Shown here piece by piece: positions 28,110 through 35,665 of a stretch of 64,000 nucleotides of DNA. Source of the DNA: Pilimelia anulata. GTDB lineage: Bacteria; Actinomycetota; Actinomycetes; Mycobacteriales; Micromonosporaceae. A program made the translations under genes and the position numbers. The stretch is from NCBI RefSeq assembly GCF_014647895.1, contig NZ_BMQB01000001.1, positions 806,001 through 870,000 on the forward strand, in the 5' to 3' direction. Each line of letters begins with the position of its first letter. Position 1 is the stretch's first letter. Below the pieces are notes generated by a model. That model had not been told where the DNA came from. It worked only from the letters and a program-made list of their open reading frames with translations, and ran no database searches.

Positions 28110-28907
28110 TCAGGCGGCCCGCAGGAGCAGCATCAGGTCCCGGCCGTACCGGGCGCGCAGCTCCGCCGACCCGTTGACCACGCGGTCCCGGTCGAGGGTG
28201 GCCGGCAGCCCGGCCGGGCCGTCCAGGACGTGGTACGTCCACTCCCACTCGGTCCGCCAGCCGGCCGCGGCGGCGTCGGCGCGCAGGCCGGCCGGGTCGA
28301 GGAAGCGGATCGGCAGCGTGCCGGGCTCGGCGGCGGCCGCCGCGGCGTCGAAGCCGGCCCGGTCCACGGCGGTGCTGACGACGTCGTCGCCGCGCGTGGT
28401 CGACAGCTCGTGGTGCTCGCCGCCCACCGGCGCCCGGCTGACGGCGAGGACCAGCGCGGCCCCCGGCCGGGCGGCCCGGCGCAGGCCGGCGAGGATCGCC
28501 GCGGCCCGCGCGGTGGGCACGTGCTGCAGGACGTGGCTGCACACGACCAGGTCGTACGGCCCGCCGCCCGGCTCGGCGGCGTCCCGGGCGGCGAACGCCG
28601 CGGCGGTGCCGGGGGCGAGCGGCTGCCGGCGGGCCTCGTCGAGCCGGTCCGGGTCGGGGTCGGCGCCGGTGAGGGTGGCGGCGAGGTCGCTCAGCCACGG
28701 CAGCAGCCGGCCGGCGCCGCAGCCGGCGTCGAGCGCGCGCACCGCGCGCCGGTCGGGGAGCCGCTCGCGCAGCCGCGCCGCCACGCCGTCCAGGGCCAGG
28801 GCCTCGCTCGCCGCCCAGTAGCCGGGGTACGGCTCGTGCGCCGCGATGAACCGCAGGGTCAGCAGGTCACCGCCGTCGGGGTACCGGTACCCACTGGTCA
28901 TCCGCAT
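28110..28907 (-). CDS. class I SAM-dependent methyltransferase
   Basis: A 265-residue Rossmann-fold methyltransferase. Motif I is LDAGCGAGRLLPWL near residue 58, motif II GADPDPDRLDEA, and motif IV PYDLVVCSHVLQHV. The substrate is unknown. The C-terminal ~70 residues, rich in Trp and Arg, are outside the core fold and may choose the substrate. A TAGAGT -10-like box on the minus strand (28934-28939) suggests its own promoter. The tail-anchored gene follows within 15 nt. Confidence 0.85.
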   Translation of the reverse strand: MRMTSGYRYPDGGDLLTLRFIAAHEPYPGYWAASEALALDGVAARLRERLPDRRAVRALDAGCGAGRLLPWLSDLAATLTGADPDPDRLDEARRQPLAPGTAAAFAARDAAEPGGGPYDLVVCSHVLQHVPTARAAAILAGLRRAARPGAALVLAVSRAPVGGEHHELSTTRGDDVVSTAVDRAGFDAAAAAAEPGTLPIRFLDPAGLRADAAAAGWRTEWEWTYHVLDGPAGLPATLDRDRVVNGSAELRARYGRDLMLLLRAA

Positions 28908-28958
28908 CCGCAGCCCTTCGCCGGTGAGCCACCACTCTACGACGGTGCGGGCGCCGGG

Positions 28959-29657
28959 CTAGGCCGACGCGGCGCCGGGGCGGGGCTCGGCTGTGGACGT
29001 CCGGGCGAGCGCGGGCTCGACCGGACGCGCCGCGTCCGCCGGCACGCGCGGCGGGATGGTGAACAGCGGGATCAACCGGTGCGCCAGCGGGCCGATGGCC
29101 AGGGCGTAGACGACGGTACCGACGCCGACCGTGCCGCCGAGCAGCCAGCCGACCGCCAGCACGGAGACCTCGATGGCGGTCCGGACCAGCCGGATCGACC
29201 GGCCGGGGTGCAGCGCGACGTACCCGGTCATCAGGCCGTCGCGCGGGCCGGGGCCGAGCCGGGCGCCGATGTACATGCCGGTGGCCAACCCGTTGAGCAG
29301 CACGCCGCCGACCAGGAACGCCGCGCGCACGGCGAGGTGGTCCGGCGTGGGCAGCAGCGCCACGGCGGCGTCGACCGCGAGCCCGATCACGACGACGTTG
29401 CTGACCGTGCCGAGGCCGGGCCGCTGGCGCAGCGGGATCCAGGCCAGCAGGACCGCCACCCCGGTGAGGATCACCACGACGCCGAAGCGCAGGCCGGTGA
29501 CCTCGGCGACGCCCTGGTGGAACACGTCCCAGGGGTCGAGGCCGAGCCGCGATTCGATCATCAGGGCCATGCTGACCCCGTACGCCACCAACCCCACCTG
29601 GAGTTGGGCGAATCGCCGGCCGAACCGGTCCGCCAGCAGCTTGCTCCGCGCGTTCAT
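28959..29657 (-). CDS. yczE: YczE/YitT-like membrane protein
   Basis: A 232-residue protein with about five membrane helices. Segments LGLDPWDVFHQGVAEVTG, LRQRPGLGTVSNVVVIGLA and LGPGPRDGLMTGY are typical of the YczE/YyaS/YitT family, whose substrate is not established. The ATG at 29657 follows a CAGAGT box by 7 nt with TTGGCT 17 bp further upstream, suggesting a leaderless mRNA; an upstream Met at 29693 lies inside the promoter and is rejected. Divergent from the MocR-type regulator, a pairing known from comparative work on YczR. Confidence 0.85.
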   Translation of the reverse strand: MNARSKLLADRFGRRFAQLQVGLVAYGVSMALMIESRLGLDPWDVFHQGVAEVTGLRFGVVVILTGVAVLLAWIPLRQRPGLGTVSNVVVIGLAVDAAVALLPTPDHLAVRAAFLVGGVLLNGLATGMYIGARLGPGPRDGLMTGYVALHPGRSIRLVRTAIEVSVLAVGWLLGGTVGVGTVVYALAIGPLAHRLIPLFTIPPRVPADAARPVEPALARTSTAEPRPGAASA

Positions 29658-29664
29658 GCATGCC

Positions 29665-29701
29665 ACTCTGAAGGCCAATCCAGTGGCAGCCAAGTGCCAA
29701 T
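29665..29701 (-). promoter_or_regulatory. yczE promoter with repeated YczR-type operator half-sites
   Basis: On the minus strand TTGGCT (29688-29693) and CAGAGT (29665-29670) are 17 bp apart, and the ATG follows 7 nt later. ATTGGC occurs at 29696-29701 and 29674-29679, exactly 22 bp or two helical turns apart, with the TTGGC of the -35 between them. MocR regulators bind direct repeats, so this is a likely YczR site covering the promoter. Confidence 0.5.
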
Positions 29702-29716
29702 TTCGCGGAGGTGGCC

Positions 29717-31168
29717 ATGACCAGTGCGCTCCGGGGGGGCCAATTGGCCCGATTGCTCGGTCATTGGCACGCCCTGCCCGGTCGCCGGCGCAGCCCCGAT
29801 TACGCCGCCCTGGCCGGCGCGGTCCGCGGCCTGCTCGCCGACGGGCGGCTCCCGCTGGGCGTCCGGCTGCCGGCCGAGCGGGAGCTGGCCGAGTCGCTGC
29901 GGGTCAGCCGGACCACCGTGTCCGCCGCGTACGGGCAGCTCCGCGACACCGGCCACCTGACCAGCCGGCGCGGCGCCGGGAGCTGGACCACGCTGCCCGA
30001 GGGGCACCGGGTGGCCAGCTCCGGCCTGTGGACCCCGGTCGACGACCTGGACCTGCTCGACCTCGGCTGCGCCGCGCTGCCCGCCCCGGCCGAGCTGGCC
30101 GACGCGGCCCGGACGGCCGTCGAGCGGCTGCCCCGGTACCTCGGCGACGCCGGCTACCACCCCGTCGGCCTGGCCGAGCTGCGCGACGCCGTCGCCGCCG
30201 GGTACGCCGCCCGCGGCCTGCCCACCACCGCCGAGCAGATCATGATCACCAACGGTACGCAGCACGCCCTGGACCTGGTCCTGCGGCTGCTCGTGCCGGC
30301 CGGCGCGGGGGTGCTGGTGGAGTCCCCGACGTACCCCAACGCGCTCGCCGCGCTCGCCGCCCGGCGCGCCCGGATCGCCACCCACGGCCTCGGCGCCGCC
30401 GGCTGGGACGCCGAGCTGCTCGTCGGCACGATCCGGCAGTCCCGGCCGGCGCTGGCGTACCTGATCCCGGAGTTCCAGAACCCCACCGGCCACCTCATGT
30501 CCGCCGACCTGCGCGAGCGGGTCGTGCACGCCGCCCGCGACGCCGGCACCGACCTGGTGGTCGACGAGTCGTTCGTCGACCTGCCGCTGGACGGCGTCGA
30601 GCCCCCGCCGCCGGTGGCCGCGTACGACCGGCGGTCCCGGGTGGTGTCGATCGGCGGGGTGAGCAAGCCGTACTGGGGCGGCCTGCGGATCGGCTGGGTC
30701 CGCGCGTCGGCGCCGCTGGTGCAGCGGCTCGCCGCCGCCCGGGTGGGCGTGGACATGGCCAGCCCCGTCCTGGACCAGCTCGTCGCCGTCGAGCTGCTCG
30801 ACCGGTCCGCCGGCATCGTCGCCCGCCGCCGCCGGGAGCTGCGCGAGCAGCGCGACGCGCTGCTCGCCGCGGTCCGCGACCGGCTGCCGGAGTGGCACTG
30901 CACGGTACCGGCCGGCGGGGTCACACTGTGGCTGGAACTGGACGGGCCGATCTCCAGCGCGCTCGCCCGGGCCGCCGAGCGGCTCGGGGTGCGGCTGGCG
31001 CCGGGGCCGCGGTTCGGGCTGGACGGGACGCTGGAGCGGTTCGTCCGGCTGCCGTACACGCTGCCGGCCGACGACCTGGTGGACGCGGTGGGGCGGATCG
31101 CGGCGGCCCGGTACGACCTGGAGTACGCCCCGACCGACGCCTGGACCGCGACCCGGGTCTTCGCCTAG
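29717..31168 (+). CDS. yczR: MocR-family PLP-dependent regulator YczR
   Basis: A 483-residue chimera of a GntR-type winged helix (about 25-90, LPAERELAESLRVSRTTVSAAY) and a fold-type I aminotransferase-like domain. The PLP lysine is K317 in SIGGVSKPYWGGLRIGW; PEFQNPTG and VDESFVDLPL complete the cofactor site. The N-terminal LARLLGHW is characteristic of the YczR group. ATG at 29717 with CGGAGG upstream. It probably controls the divergent yczE. Its TAG stop is formed by the CTAG that is duplicated around the IS relic downstream. Confidence 0.9.
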   Translation: MTSALRGGQLARLLGHWHALPGRRRSPDYAALAGAVRGLLADGRLPLGVRLPAERELAESLRVSRTTVSAAYGQLRDTGHLTSRRGAGSWTTLPEGHRVASSGLWTPVDDLDLLDLGCAALPAPAELADAARTAVERLPRYLGDAGYHPVGLAELRDAVAAGYAARGLPTTAEQIMITNGTQHALDLVLRLLVPAGAGVLVESPTYPNALAALAARRARIATHGLGAAGWDAELLVGTIRQSRPALAYLIPEFQNPTGHLMSADLRERVVHAARDAGTDLVVDESFVDLPLDGVEPPPPVAAYDRRSRVVSIGGVSKPYWGGLRIGWVRASAPLVQRLAAARVGVDMASPVLDQLVAVELLDRSAGIVARRRRELREQRDALLAAVRDRLPEWHCTVPAGGVTLWLELDGPISSALARAAERLGVRLAPGPRFGLDGTLERFVRLPYTLPADDLVDAVGRIAAARYDLEYAPTDAWTATRVFA

Positions 31169-31315
31169 GCCGTGTTTCGTCACGCCGGTGGTTGGTGGTT
31201 GGCGGGTGTCCGCCGGTCATGGCACGTACAGGACAGTTACGCGGCGCGGTGGCGTCAGTACGATGTGGCCAGTGCATCACCTGTACGTCTGCCACGCGTC
31301 CCACGAGGAGTTCAT

Positions 31316-31717
31316 GTGAACCGATCCCGACGCCGTACTGTGCTGGCCGCCTGCCTGTCGCTGGTCGTCGCTGCGCCGTTGGCGGCGCCGTCGGCCGTTG
31401 CAGCGGCGCCGCCGACGGTGAGTCCGCCGACGATCACCTCCGGGTCATTCGGGCCCGGGGCGAAGCCCAAGAAGGTCGGCGACGAGGCGGAATTCACCAT
31501 CACCAGGGGTGGGAGGGGACGGCCTGACGCCTACATCTGGTCGCTCAACGGTGGACCTGAGCACACCGAACCGCACCCCGGGGGTCTGACGCCAAGGGTC
31601 GAATTCACGATCACACTCACCAAGGCCGGCAAAAACACGATGGTGGCGTGGACTGTGCACGGCAGCGCGCGGAGTCCTCGCAGCGAGCCGTTCACGTTCA
31701 AGGTCCACCGGCGCTGA
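31316..31717 (+). CDS. secreted Ig-like protein carried by the IS relic
   Basis: A 133-residue exported protein. The GTG at 31316 follows GAGGAG at good spacing and opens a signal peptide (TVLAACLSLVVAAPLAAPSAVAA). The mature ~100 residues (YIWSLNGGP, VEFTITLTKAGKNTMVAWTVHG, EPFTFKV) resemble a small Ig/PKD-like beta-sandwich. It lies wholly inside the inverted-repeat element and has its own terminator, so it is a passenger gene. Its codon bias is a little less GC-extreme than that of its neighbours, in keeping with transfer. Function unknown. Confidence 0.65.
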   Translation: MNRSRRRTVLAACLSLVVAAPLAAPSAVAAAPPTVSPPTITSGSFGPGAKPKKVGDEAEFTITRGGRGRPDAYIWSLNGGPEHTEPHPGGLTPRVEFTITLTKAGKNTMVAWTVHGSARSPRSEPFTFKVHRR

Positions 31718-31751
31718 GCGCAGGCGACCCGCACTGAAACTCCGCGGTATC

Positions 31752-31778
31752 GGCCGGTCACGTGCGGCGTGACCGGCC
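31752..31778 (+). terminator. 10-bp perfect hairpin after the passenger gene
   Basis: GGCCGGTCAC (31752-31761) and GTGACCGGCC (31769-31778) flank a 7-nt loop, 35 bp after the passenger gene stop and inside the mobile element. Confidence 0.6.
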
Positions 31779-31844
31779 ACTCTCCCGGACGTGGAACCTC
31801 GGCGGGCGGACAGACCCGAATCCGGTCGGTCCGCGCCGACGGCC

Positions 31845-31931
31845 CGGCTGGTGGTGAGCTACGGCAAACTCGCCGTCCGCTACCGGGCCACCCTCACCAT
31901 CGCCGCCATCAGCCAATGGCCCCGAGCATGA
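31845..31931 (+). pseudogene. C-terminal remnant of an IS5-type transposase
   Basis: In one frame the DNA reads RLVVSYGKLAVRYRATLTI and then AAISQWPRA followed by a TGA that overlaps the right terminal repeat. This closely resembles the C-terminus of actinobacterial IS5-family transposases. No catalytic DDE residues remain and there is no start; the upstream part has been lost or replaced by the passenger gene. Confidence 0.65.
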
Positions 31932-31942
31932 CGAAACCCGGC

Positions 31943-32488
31943 CTAGCCGCCCCGCGGCGCGTACCGCAGCGCCACCGCCCCGGAGGCGAACTCGCGCCGG
32001 CCCACCGGCCGCAGGTCGACGTGCGCCGACAGCCCGGCGAACAGGGCCGGCCCGTGGCCGGCGATCCGGGGGTGCACCACGAACTCGTACTCGTCGATCA
32101 GCCCCAGCTCGGCCAGCGCCATCGGCAGCCGCACGCCGCCGACGAACAGGCCGTTGCCCGGCTCCCGCTTGAGCCGCCGGACGGCCTCGCCGAGGTCGCC
32201 GCGGAGCAGCTCCGCGTTCCAGTCGACCCGGTCGAGGGTGGTCGACACGACGTACTTGCGGGCCGCGCTGATCGTCCGGGCGAAGGGCTCCGTCCAGTCG
32301 GGCCGCGTGCCGGCCGGCGGCCGGAACGCCTCCTCCATCATCTCGTACGTGACCCGGCCGAAGAGGAGGGCGTCGGCCCGGCCGAGGTTCTCGACCGCGT
32401 GCCGGTGCAGCTCCTCGTCCGCGGGCATCGCCCGGTGGTCGCAGCACCCGTCCAGCGTGACGTTGATGGAGTACCGAAGCGGTCGCAT
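31943..32488 (-). CDS. dihydrofolate reductase family (RibD C-terminal-like) protein
   Basis: A 181-residue protein of the RibD-C/DHFR-like fold: MRPLRYSINVTLDG, ADALLFGRVTYEMM, KYVVSTTLDRVDW, GLFVGGVRLPMALAELGLIDEY. Members are probable NADPH-dependent reductases of unknown substrate. There is no ribosome site; TAGTCT lies 6 nt before the ATG, the leaderless pattern. The stop TAG is formed by the CTAG target duplication at the right edge of the IS relic. Confidence 0.85.
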   Translation of the reverse strand: MRPLRYSINVTLDGCCDHRAMPADEELHRHAVENLGRADALLFGRVTYEMMEEAFRPPAGTRPDWTEPFARTISAARKYVVSTTLDRVDWNAELLRGDLGEAVRRLKREPGNGLFVGGVRLPMALAELGLIDEYEFVVHPRIAGHGPALFAGLSAHVDLRPVGRREFASGAVALRYAPRGG

Positions 32489-32494
32489 GCCGCC

Positions 32495-32500
32495 AGACTA
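32495..32500 (-). promoter_or_regulatory. leaderless-type -10 box of the DHFR-like gene
   Basis: TAGTCT on the minus strand, 6 nt upstream of the ATG at 32488, with no ribosome site between. Confidence 0.5.
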
Positions 32501-32564
32501 TCGCCGGGGCACCCCCGCCGGGCCCGCCCGCGGACGGGCCGCCGCGCCGGCCGGGCGCCGCCGG

Positions 32565-33311
32565 TCAGACGCGGTCGGGGTCCCGCTCGGCCAGGCCGTG
32601 CTCGGCCGCCACCCGGTTCCAGACCGCACAGAACGCGAGCTTGGCGCTGCGGGCGCGCGCGGACGCGGCCATGCCGTCCCGGCGGTCCGCGTCCCCGTCG
32701 GCGCACCGCCCGGCCGCCGCCCGCTCCGCCCAGCGGGTGAAGGCGCGGTCGGCGGCGGCGGACTCCCGCAGCGCCGCCGCCAGGGTGGTGCGGACCGCGG
32801 TGCCGTCGGGCAGCCGGTCGGTCGCCGTACCGGCCAGCTCCCGCACCTGCCGGTCGCGCTGGGCGGTGACGTCGCGCAGCGCGGCAGCGGCGGCGGGCAG
32901 CCGCCGGCAGGCCCCGACGTCGGCGAGGGCGGTCGCGAGCCGGGTGCGGCTGGCGGTACTGCTGTCGAGCAGCGCGTCGACCGCGGCGGCCTGCTCGGCC
33001 GCGCCGGCGGGCGGGCTCGGGGTGACGGGGGCGGCGGCATCCGACGTCGGAACGGGGGCCGGCTGGAACTCGGCGTCCGCCGCGCCGCCGGTGAGCCGGA
33101 CCACCAGGACGATCAGCACCACCGTCGCGAGCAGCGCGCCGACCAGCCACCGGTACTCGCCGCGGGCGGCGGCCGGCGCCGGTGCGCTCGCCGGCGGCGC
33201 GGCCGCCGGCTCCGGCTCTGGCGCCAGCGCCGATCCGCACTGCACGCAGCGCCCGGCCGCCGGGTCCACCAGCGCCGCGCACCGCGGGCACTCGGCGGGG
33301 GTCCCGCGCAT
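32565..33311 (-). CDS. zinc-ribbon membrane protein, third gene of the GGTF cassette
   Basis: A 248-residue protein. Two Cys pairs (CPRC near residue 8 and CVQC near 22) form a short zinc ribbon, followed by an Ala/Pro linker, one membrane helix (about 54-74, WLVGALLATVVLIVLVVRL) and an extracytoplasmic Ala/Arg-rich helical domain with three further cysteines. It begins 6 nt after the stop of the upstream small gene, so it belongs to the same operon. No family recognised. It has no copy of the motif shared by the other two proteins. Confidence 0.65.
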   Translation of the reverse strand: MRGTPAECPRCAALVDPAAGRCVQCGSALAPEPEPAAAPPASAPAPAAARGEYRWLVGALLATVVLIVLVVRLTGGAADAEFQPAPVPTSDAAAPVTPSPPAGAAEQAAAVDALLDSSTASRTRLATALADVGACRRLPAAAAALRDVTAQRDRQVRELAGTATDRLPDGTAVRTTLAAALRESAAADRAFTRWAERAAAGRCADGDADRRDGMAASARARSAKLAFCAVWNRVAAEHGLAERDPDRV

Positions 33312-33317
33312 CCGCGG

Positions 33318-33770
33318 CTAGCTTCCGGCGAGCAGACCGAGCAGCGCCGTACCCGCCTGCACCAGCGCCGGCACGGCGGCCACGGCGCCGACGAACCGGG
33401 CGGCCGCGACCCGCCGCGCCGGGACGGGCCGGTGGACGTCGGCGACGGTGTCGAGGCTCCGGGTGGCGGCGGCGTGCGCGGCCGCGTCGATGCCGCCGCG
33501 GTGCGCCTCGAGCAGCGCGCGGAGCCGCTCGACGCCGTGCGCCACCTCGTCGTCGGCGGCGTACTGCACGGCGTGCGCGCGGTAGCCTCCCGCGACCGGA
33601 CCGCTGAAGGTACCGCCGCTGATGGTCACGCTGCTGTCGATGCGCCCCGACGGCGCGATGGGCGGCGGCTCGATGCGCCCCGACGGCTCGGTGGACGGCG
33701 GCTCGGCGGGCGGTGTCGGCTCGGTGGGCGGTGTCGGCGTGGTGTCGTCCGCGGTCGGTTCGGGCGGCAT
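33318..33770 (-). CDS. small Pro-rich protein with GGTFxGPVA motif and membrane tail
   Basis: A 150-residue protein. Residues 1-45 are Pro/Glu/Thr-rich with an internal duplication (EPSGRIEPPPIAPSGRID). Residues 48-70 (VTISGGTFSGPVAGG, ending HAVQY) repeat a motif found at the C-terminus of the protein encoded just upstream, 14 of 23 residues identical without gaps. A helical segment follows and the C-terminus is hydrophobic (FVGAVAAVPALVQAGTALLGLL), a likely membrane anchor. Second gene of the three-gene cassette, 27 nt after the first. No family recognised. Confidence 0.65.
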   Translation of the reverse strand: MPPEPTADDTTPTPPTEPTPPAEPPSTEPSGRIEPPPIAPSGRIDSSVTISGGTFSGPVAGGYRAHAVQYAADDEVAHGVERLRALLEAHRGGIDAAAHAAATRSLDTVADVHRPVPARRVAAARFVGAVAAVPALVQAGTALLGLLAGS

Positions 33771-33797
33771 GGGCTCCTCCGGGTCACTCGGCGCACG

Positions 33798-35510
33798 TCA
33801 GGCGGCGTTCGGGGGCGTGGCGCGGTGCTGGGTGGCCGTCGGGTTGGCGCCGGCGGCGACGGGGCCGTGGAACGTGCCGCCGTTGATCGTGACCCCCGCG
33901 TTGAGGATCACGGCGGCGCGGTCGCGGTACTCGGCGGTGTCCACGCCCTGCTCGGTGAGGAAGGTCAGGACGGCGGCGGTGACCGTCCGTTCGATGATCT
34001 TCGAGTACTTGCGGGCGTCGAGCCCCTGGATCGAGTCGCCGAAGCCGTCCGCCGCCGCCAGCTCGCGGACGCTGACCCCGGCGCCGTGGTCGTTGATCGG
34101 CTGCTCCCGGCAGGCGTCCGCCGTCCGGCGGATCTGCGCGTCTCGCCGGTACGCGGTGTACGCGTTGCCGAGCAGCCCGACCGGCGCGGCGAGCATCGCC
34201 AGCGGGGCCGCGAGCAGCGACCCGCCGAGGCTGCGGAGCCAGACGTTGTCGGTCGACAGGTGGTCCACCGCGTGCAGGTGCCGGACCAGCGGCGGGAGCA
34301 CGTGGGTCATGAGTTCGAGGTGCAGGAGCCCGCCCTCGACCGCCGCGTACAGGAAGGCCGAGACGACCACCTCCCGGTCCTCGGCGCCGATGATCGGGCC
34401 GCCGTCGGTCATGATCTCCGTCCCCCGCACGTGGGCGGAGATCCGGCGGTAGTAGCGCAGGCTGCCCTGCGGGTGCCGGATCACGTGCGGGATGGCTGCC
34501 CTGGTCACCTCGCTGTACGGCACGCAGGTGCGCTCGTCGATCAGCGGGTCGGACCACGGCCGCTCGCCGACACCGATGATCATGTCGTGCAGCGCCAGCC
34601 CCGATATCCGTTCCCGCGGCGGCAGCTTCGCCGCGTGGGTCTCCGCCAGCCGCTCCCGCACCCGGTCGTGCAGGGCGACCGGGTCGACCGTGACCGGATG
34701 ACCGGACCGCCCGCGCAGCTCCAACGACATCGACCAGGCGTTGACCTGCGGGCCGGCGCCCAGGAACGGGCGGCTGTGCGCCTGCAGGGCCAGGTTGCCG
34801 AACTGCGCCGCCGCGACGTCGGCGACGCGCCGTCCGGTGCGGTTGTCCGGCAGCGGGACGGGCCGCGGCCGCCGGGTGGGCCCGAGGTCCTGGATCAGCA
34901 GCCGGCGGACGACGACCTGCCAGCCGTACTGGATGGCCATGGCCAGCACGGCCAGCAGCGCCAGCCGGACGAGCAGGTCGGTTCCCTCGGCGCTCCCGCC
35001 GGTCGCCCCCGCGTCCGGGGACGCCGGGAACCCCGACCCCGTGGGCGCCGCCAGCCCGGCGGTCAGGGCGGTGAGCAGGGTGGCGCCGACCGTCATCGCG
35101 ACCGGCACCAGCACCACCAGGGCGAGGACGAGGGCCGTGCGGCGCCGGAAGCGACGCCGGCCCAGCCGGTAGACGCCGACGACGAGGGCGGCCAGCAGCC
35201 ACAGCTCGTAGTGCGGCAGGACGAACAGGCCGACCAGCAGCACGGCCGCCAGCAGGCCGTCGCGCAGCAGCTCCAGGCGGCGGGCGTTCAGGCAGTGGGC
35301 CAGGACCGGGCCGAGGTCGAAGCCGATGGACGGCGCGACCGCCCGGTGCGGCCGGTCGACCAGCTCGGTGACGACGGTCCGGGCGAACGCCGGCAGGAGG
35401 TACGCGGCGGCGCACATGTAGCGGGTGACGGCGGACATCTGCGTGGGGAGTGCCGCCGGCAGCGGGGGCCGGTGCACGAACGGGGCGCGGTCGGTCGGGG
35501 TACCGGACAC
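33798..35510 (-). CDS. large membrane protein with C-terminal GGTFxGPVA motif
   Basis: A 570-residue protein. The GTG at 35510 follows GGGAG. About four membrane helices lie between residues 82 and 201, then a soluble domain of ~230 residues containing HDMIIGVGERPW and RYYRRISAHVRGTEIM, a further hydrophobic stretch near 430-450 (LLAAPLAMLAAPVGLLG), and the C-terminal motif at 540-562 (VTINGGTFHGPVAAG, ending TATQH). The same motif occurs in the middle of the next gene product. No family recognised. The shared motif suggests the two proteins bind each other or co-assemble. Confidence 0.7.
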   Translation of the reverse strand: MSGTPTDRAPFVHRPPLPAALPTQMSAVTRYMCAAAYLLPAFARTVVTELVDRPHRAVAPSIGFDLGPVLAHCLNARRLELLRDGLLAAVLLVGLFVLPHYELWLLAALVVGVYRLGRRRFRRRTALVLALVVLVPVAMTVGATLLTALTAGLAAPTGSGFPASPDAGATGGSAEGTDLLVRLALLAVLAMAIQYGWQVVVRRLLIQDLGPTRRPRPVPLPDNRTGRRVADVAAAQFGNLALQAHSRPFLGAGPQVNAWSMSLELRGRSGHPVTVDPVALHDRVRERLAETHAAKLPPRERISGLALHDMIIGVGERPWSDPLIDERTCVPYSEVTRAAIPHVIRHPQGSLRYYRRISAHVRGTEIMTDGGPIIGAEDREVVVSAFLYAAVEGGLLHLELMTHVLPPLVRHLHAVDHLSTDNVWLRSLGGSLLAAPLAMLAAPVGLLGNAYTAYRRDAQIRRTADACREQPINDHGAGVSVRELAAADGFGDSIQGLDARKYSKIIERTVTAAVLTFLTEQGVDTAEYRDRAAVILNAGVTINGGTFHGPVAAGANPTATQHRATPPNAA

Positions 35511-35665
35511 CTTGCTCCCATCGGGGACGACAGGTTGCCTTCCCGGCTCACCGTAGGAAGGTTGCCGGGCCGCGGCGTCCCTCGTCCGGGCGACAGTCGT
35601 TCGCTCGCCCGGGATGCCCCGCCGATTGGTCGGACTTTTTCACGGCCGCCGGTACGGCCGGCCGG

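Larger units (their letters stand above)
31165..31946. mobile_element. 774-bp IS-like relic with passenger gene and CTAG duplication
   Basis: The left end GCCGTGTTTCGTCA (31169-31182) and the right end, reverse complement GCCGGGTTTCGTCA (31929-31942), form a 13/14 terminal inverted repeat. Both ends are flanked by CTAG (31165-31168 and 31943-31946), a direct target duplication. Inside are a secreted-protein gene, its hairpin terminator and the last 28 codons of a transposase whose stop lies in the right repeat, as in IS5-type elements. Most of the transposase is missing, so the element cannot move by itself. The left CTAG is the yczR stop and the right CTAG the stop of the convergent reductase gene. 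Confidence 0.8.

Noticed and set aside
26587..28698. 703-codon minus-strand frame
   Set aside because: Shadow of the tail-anchored and methyltransferase genes.
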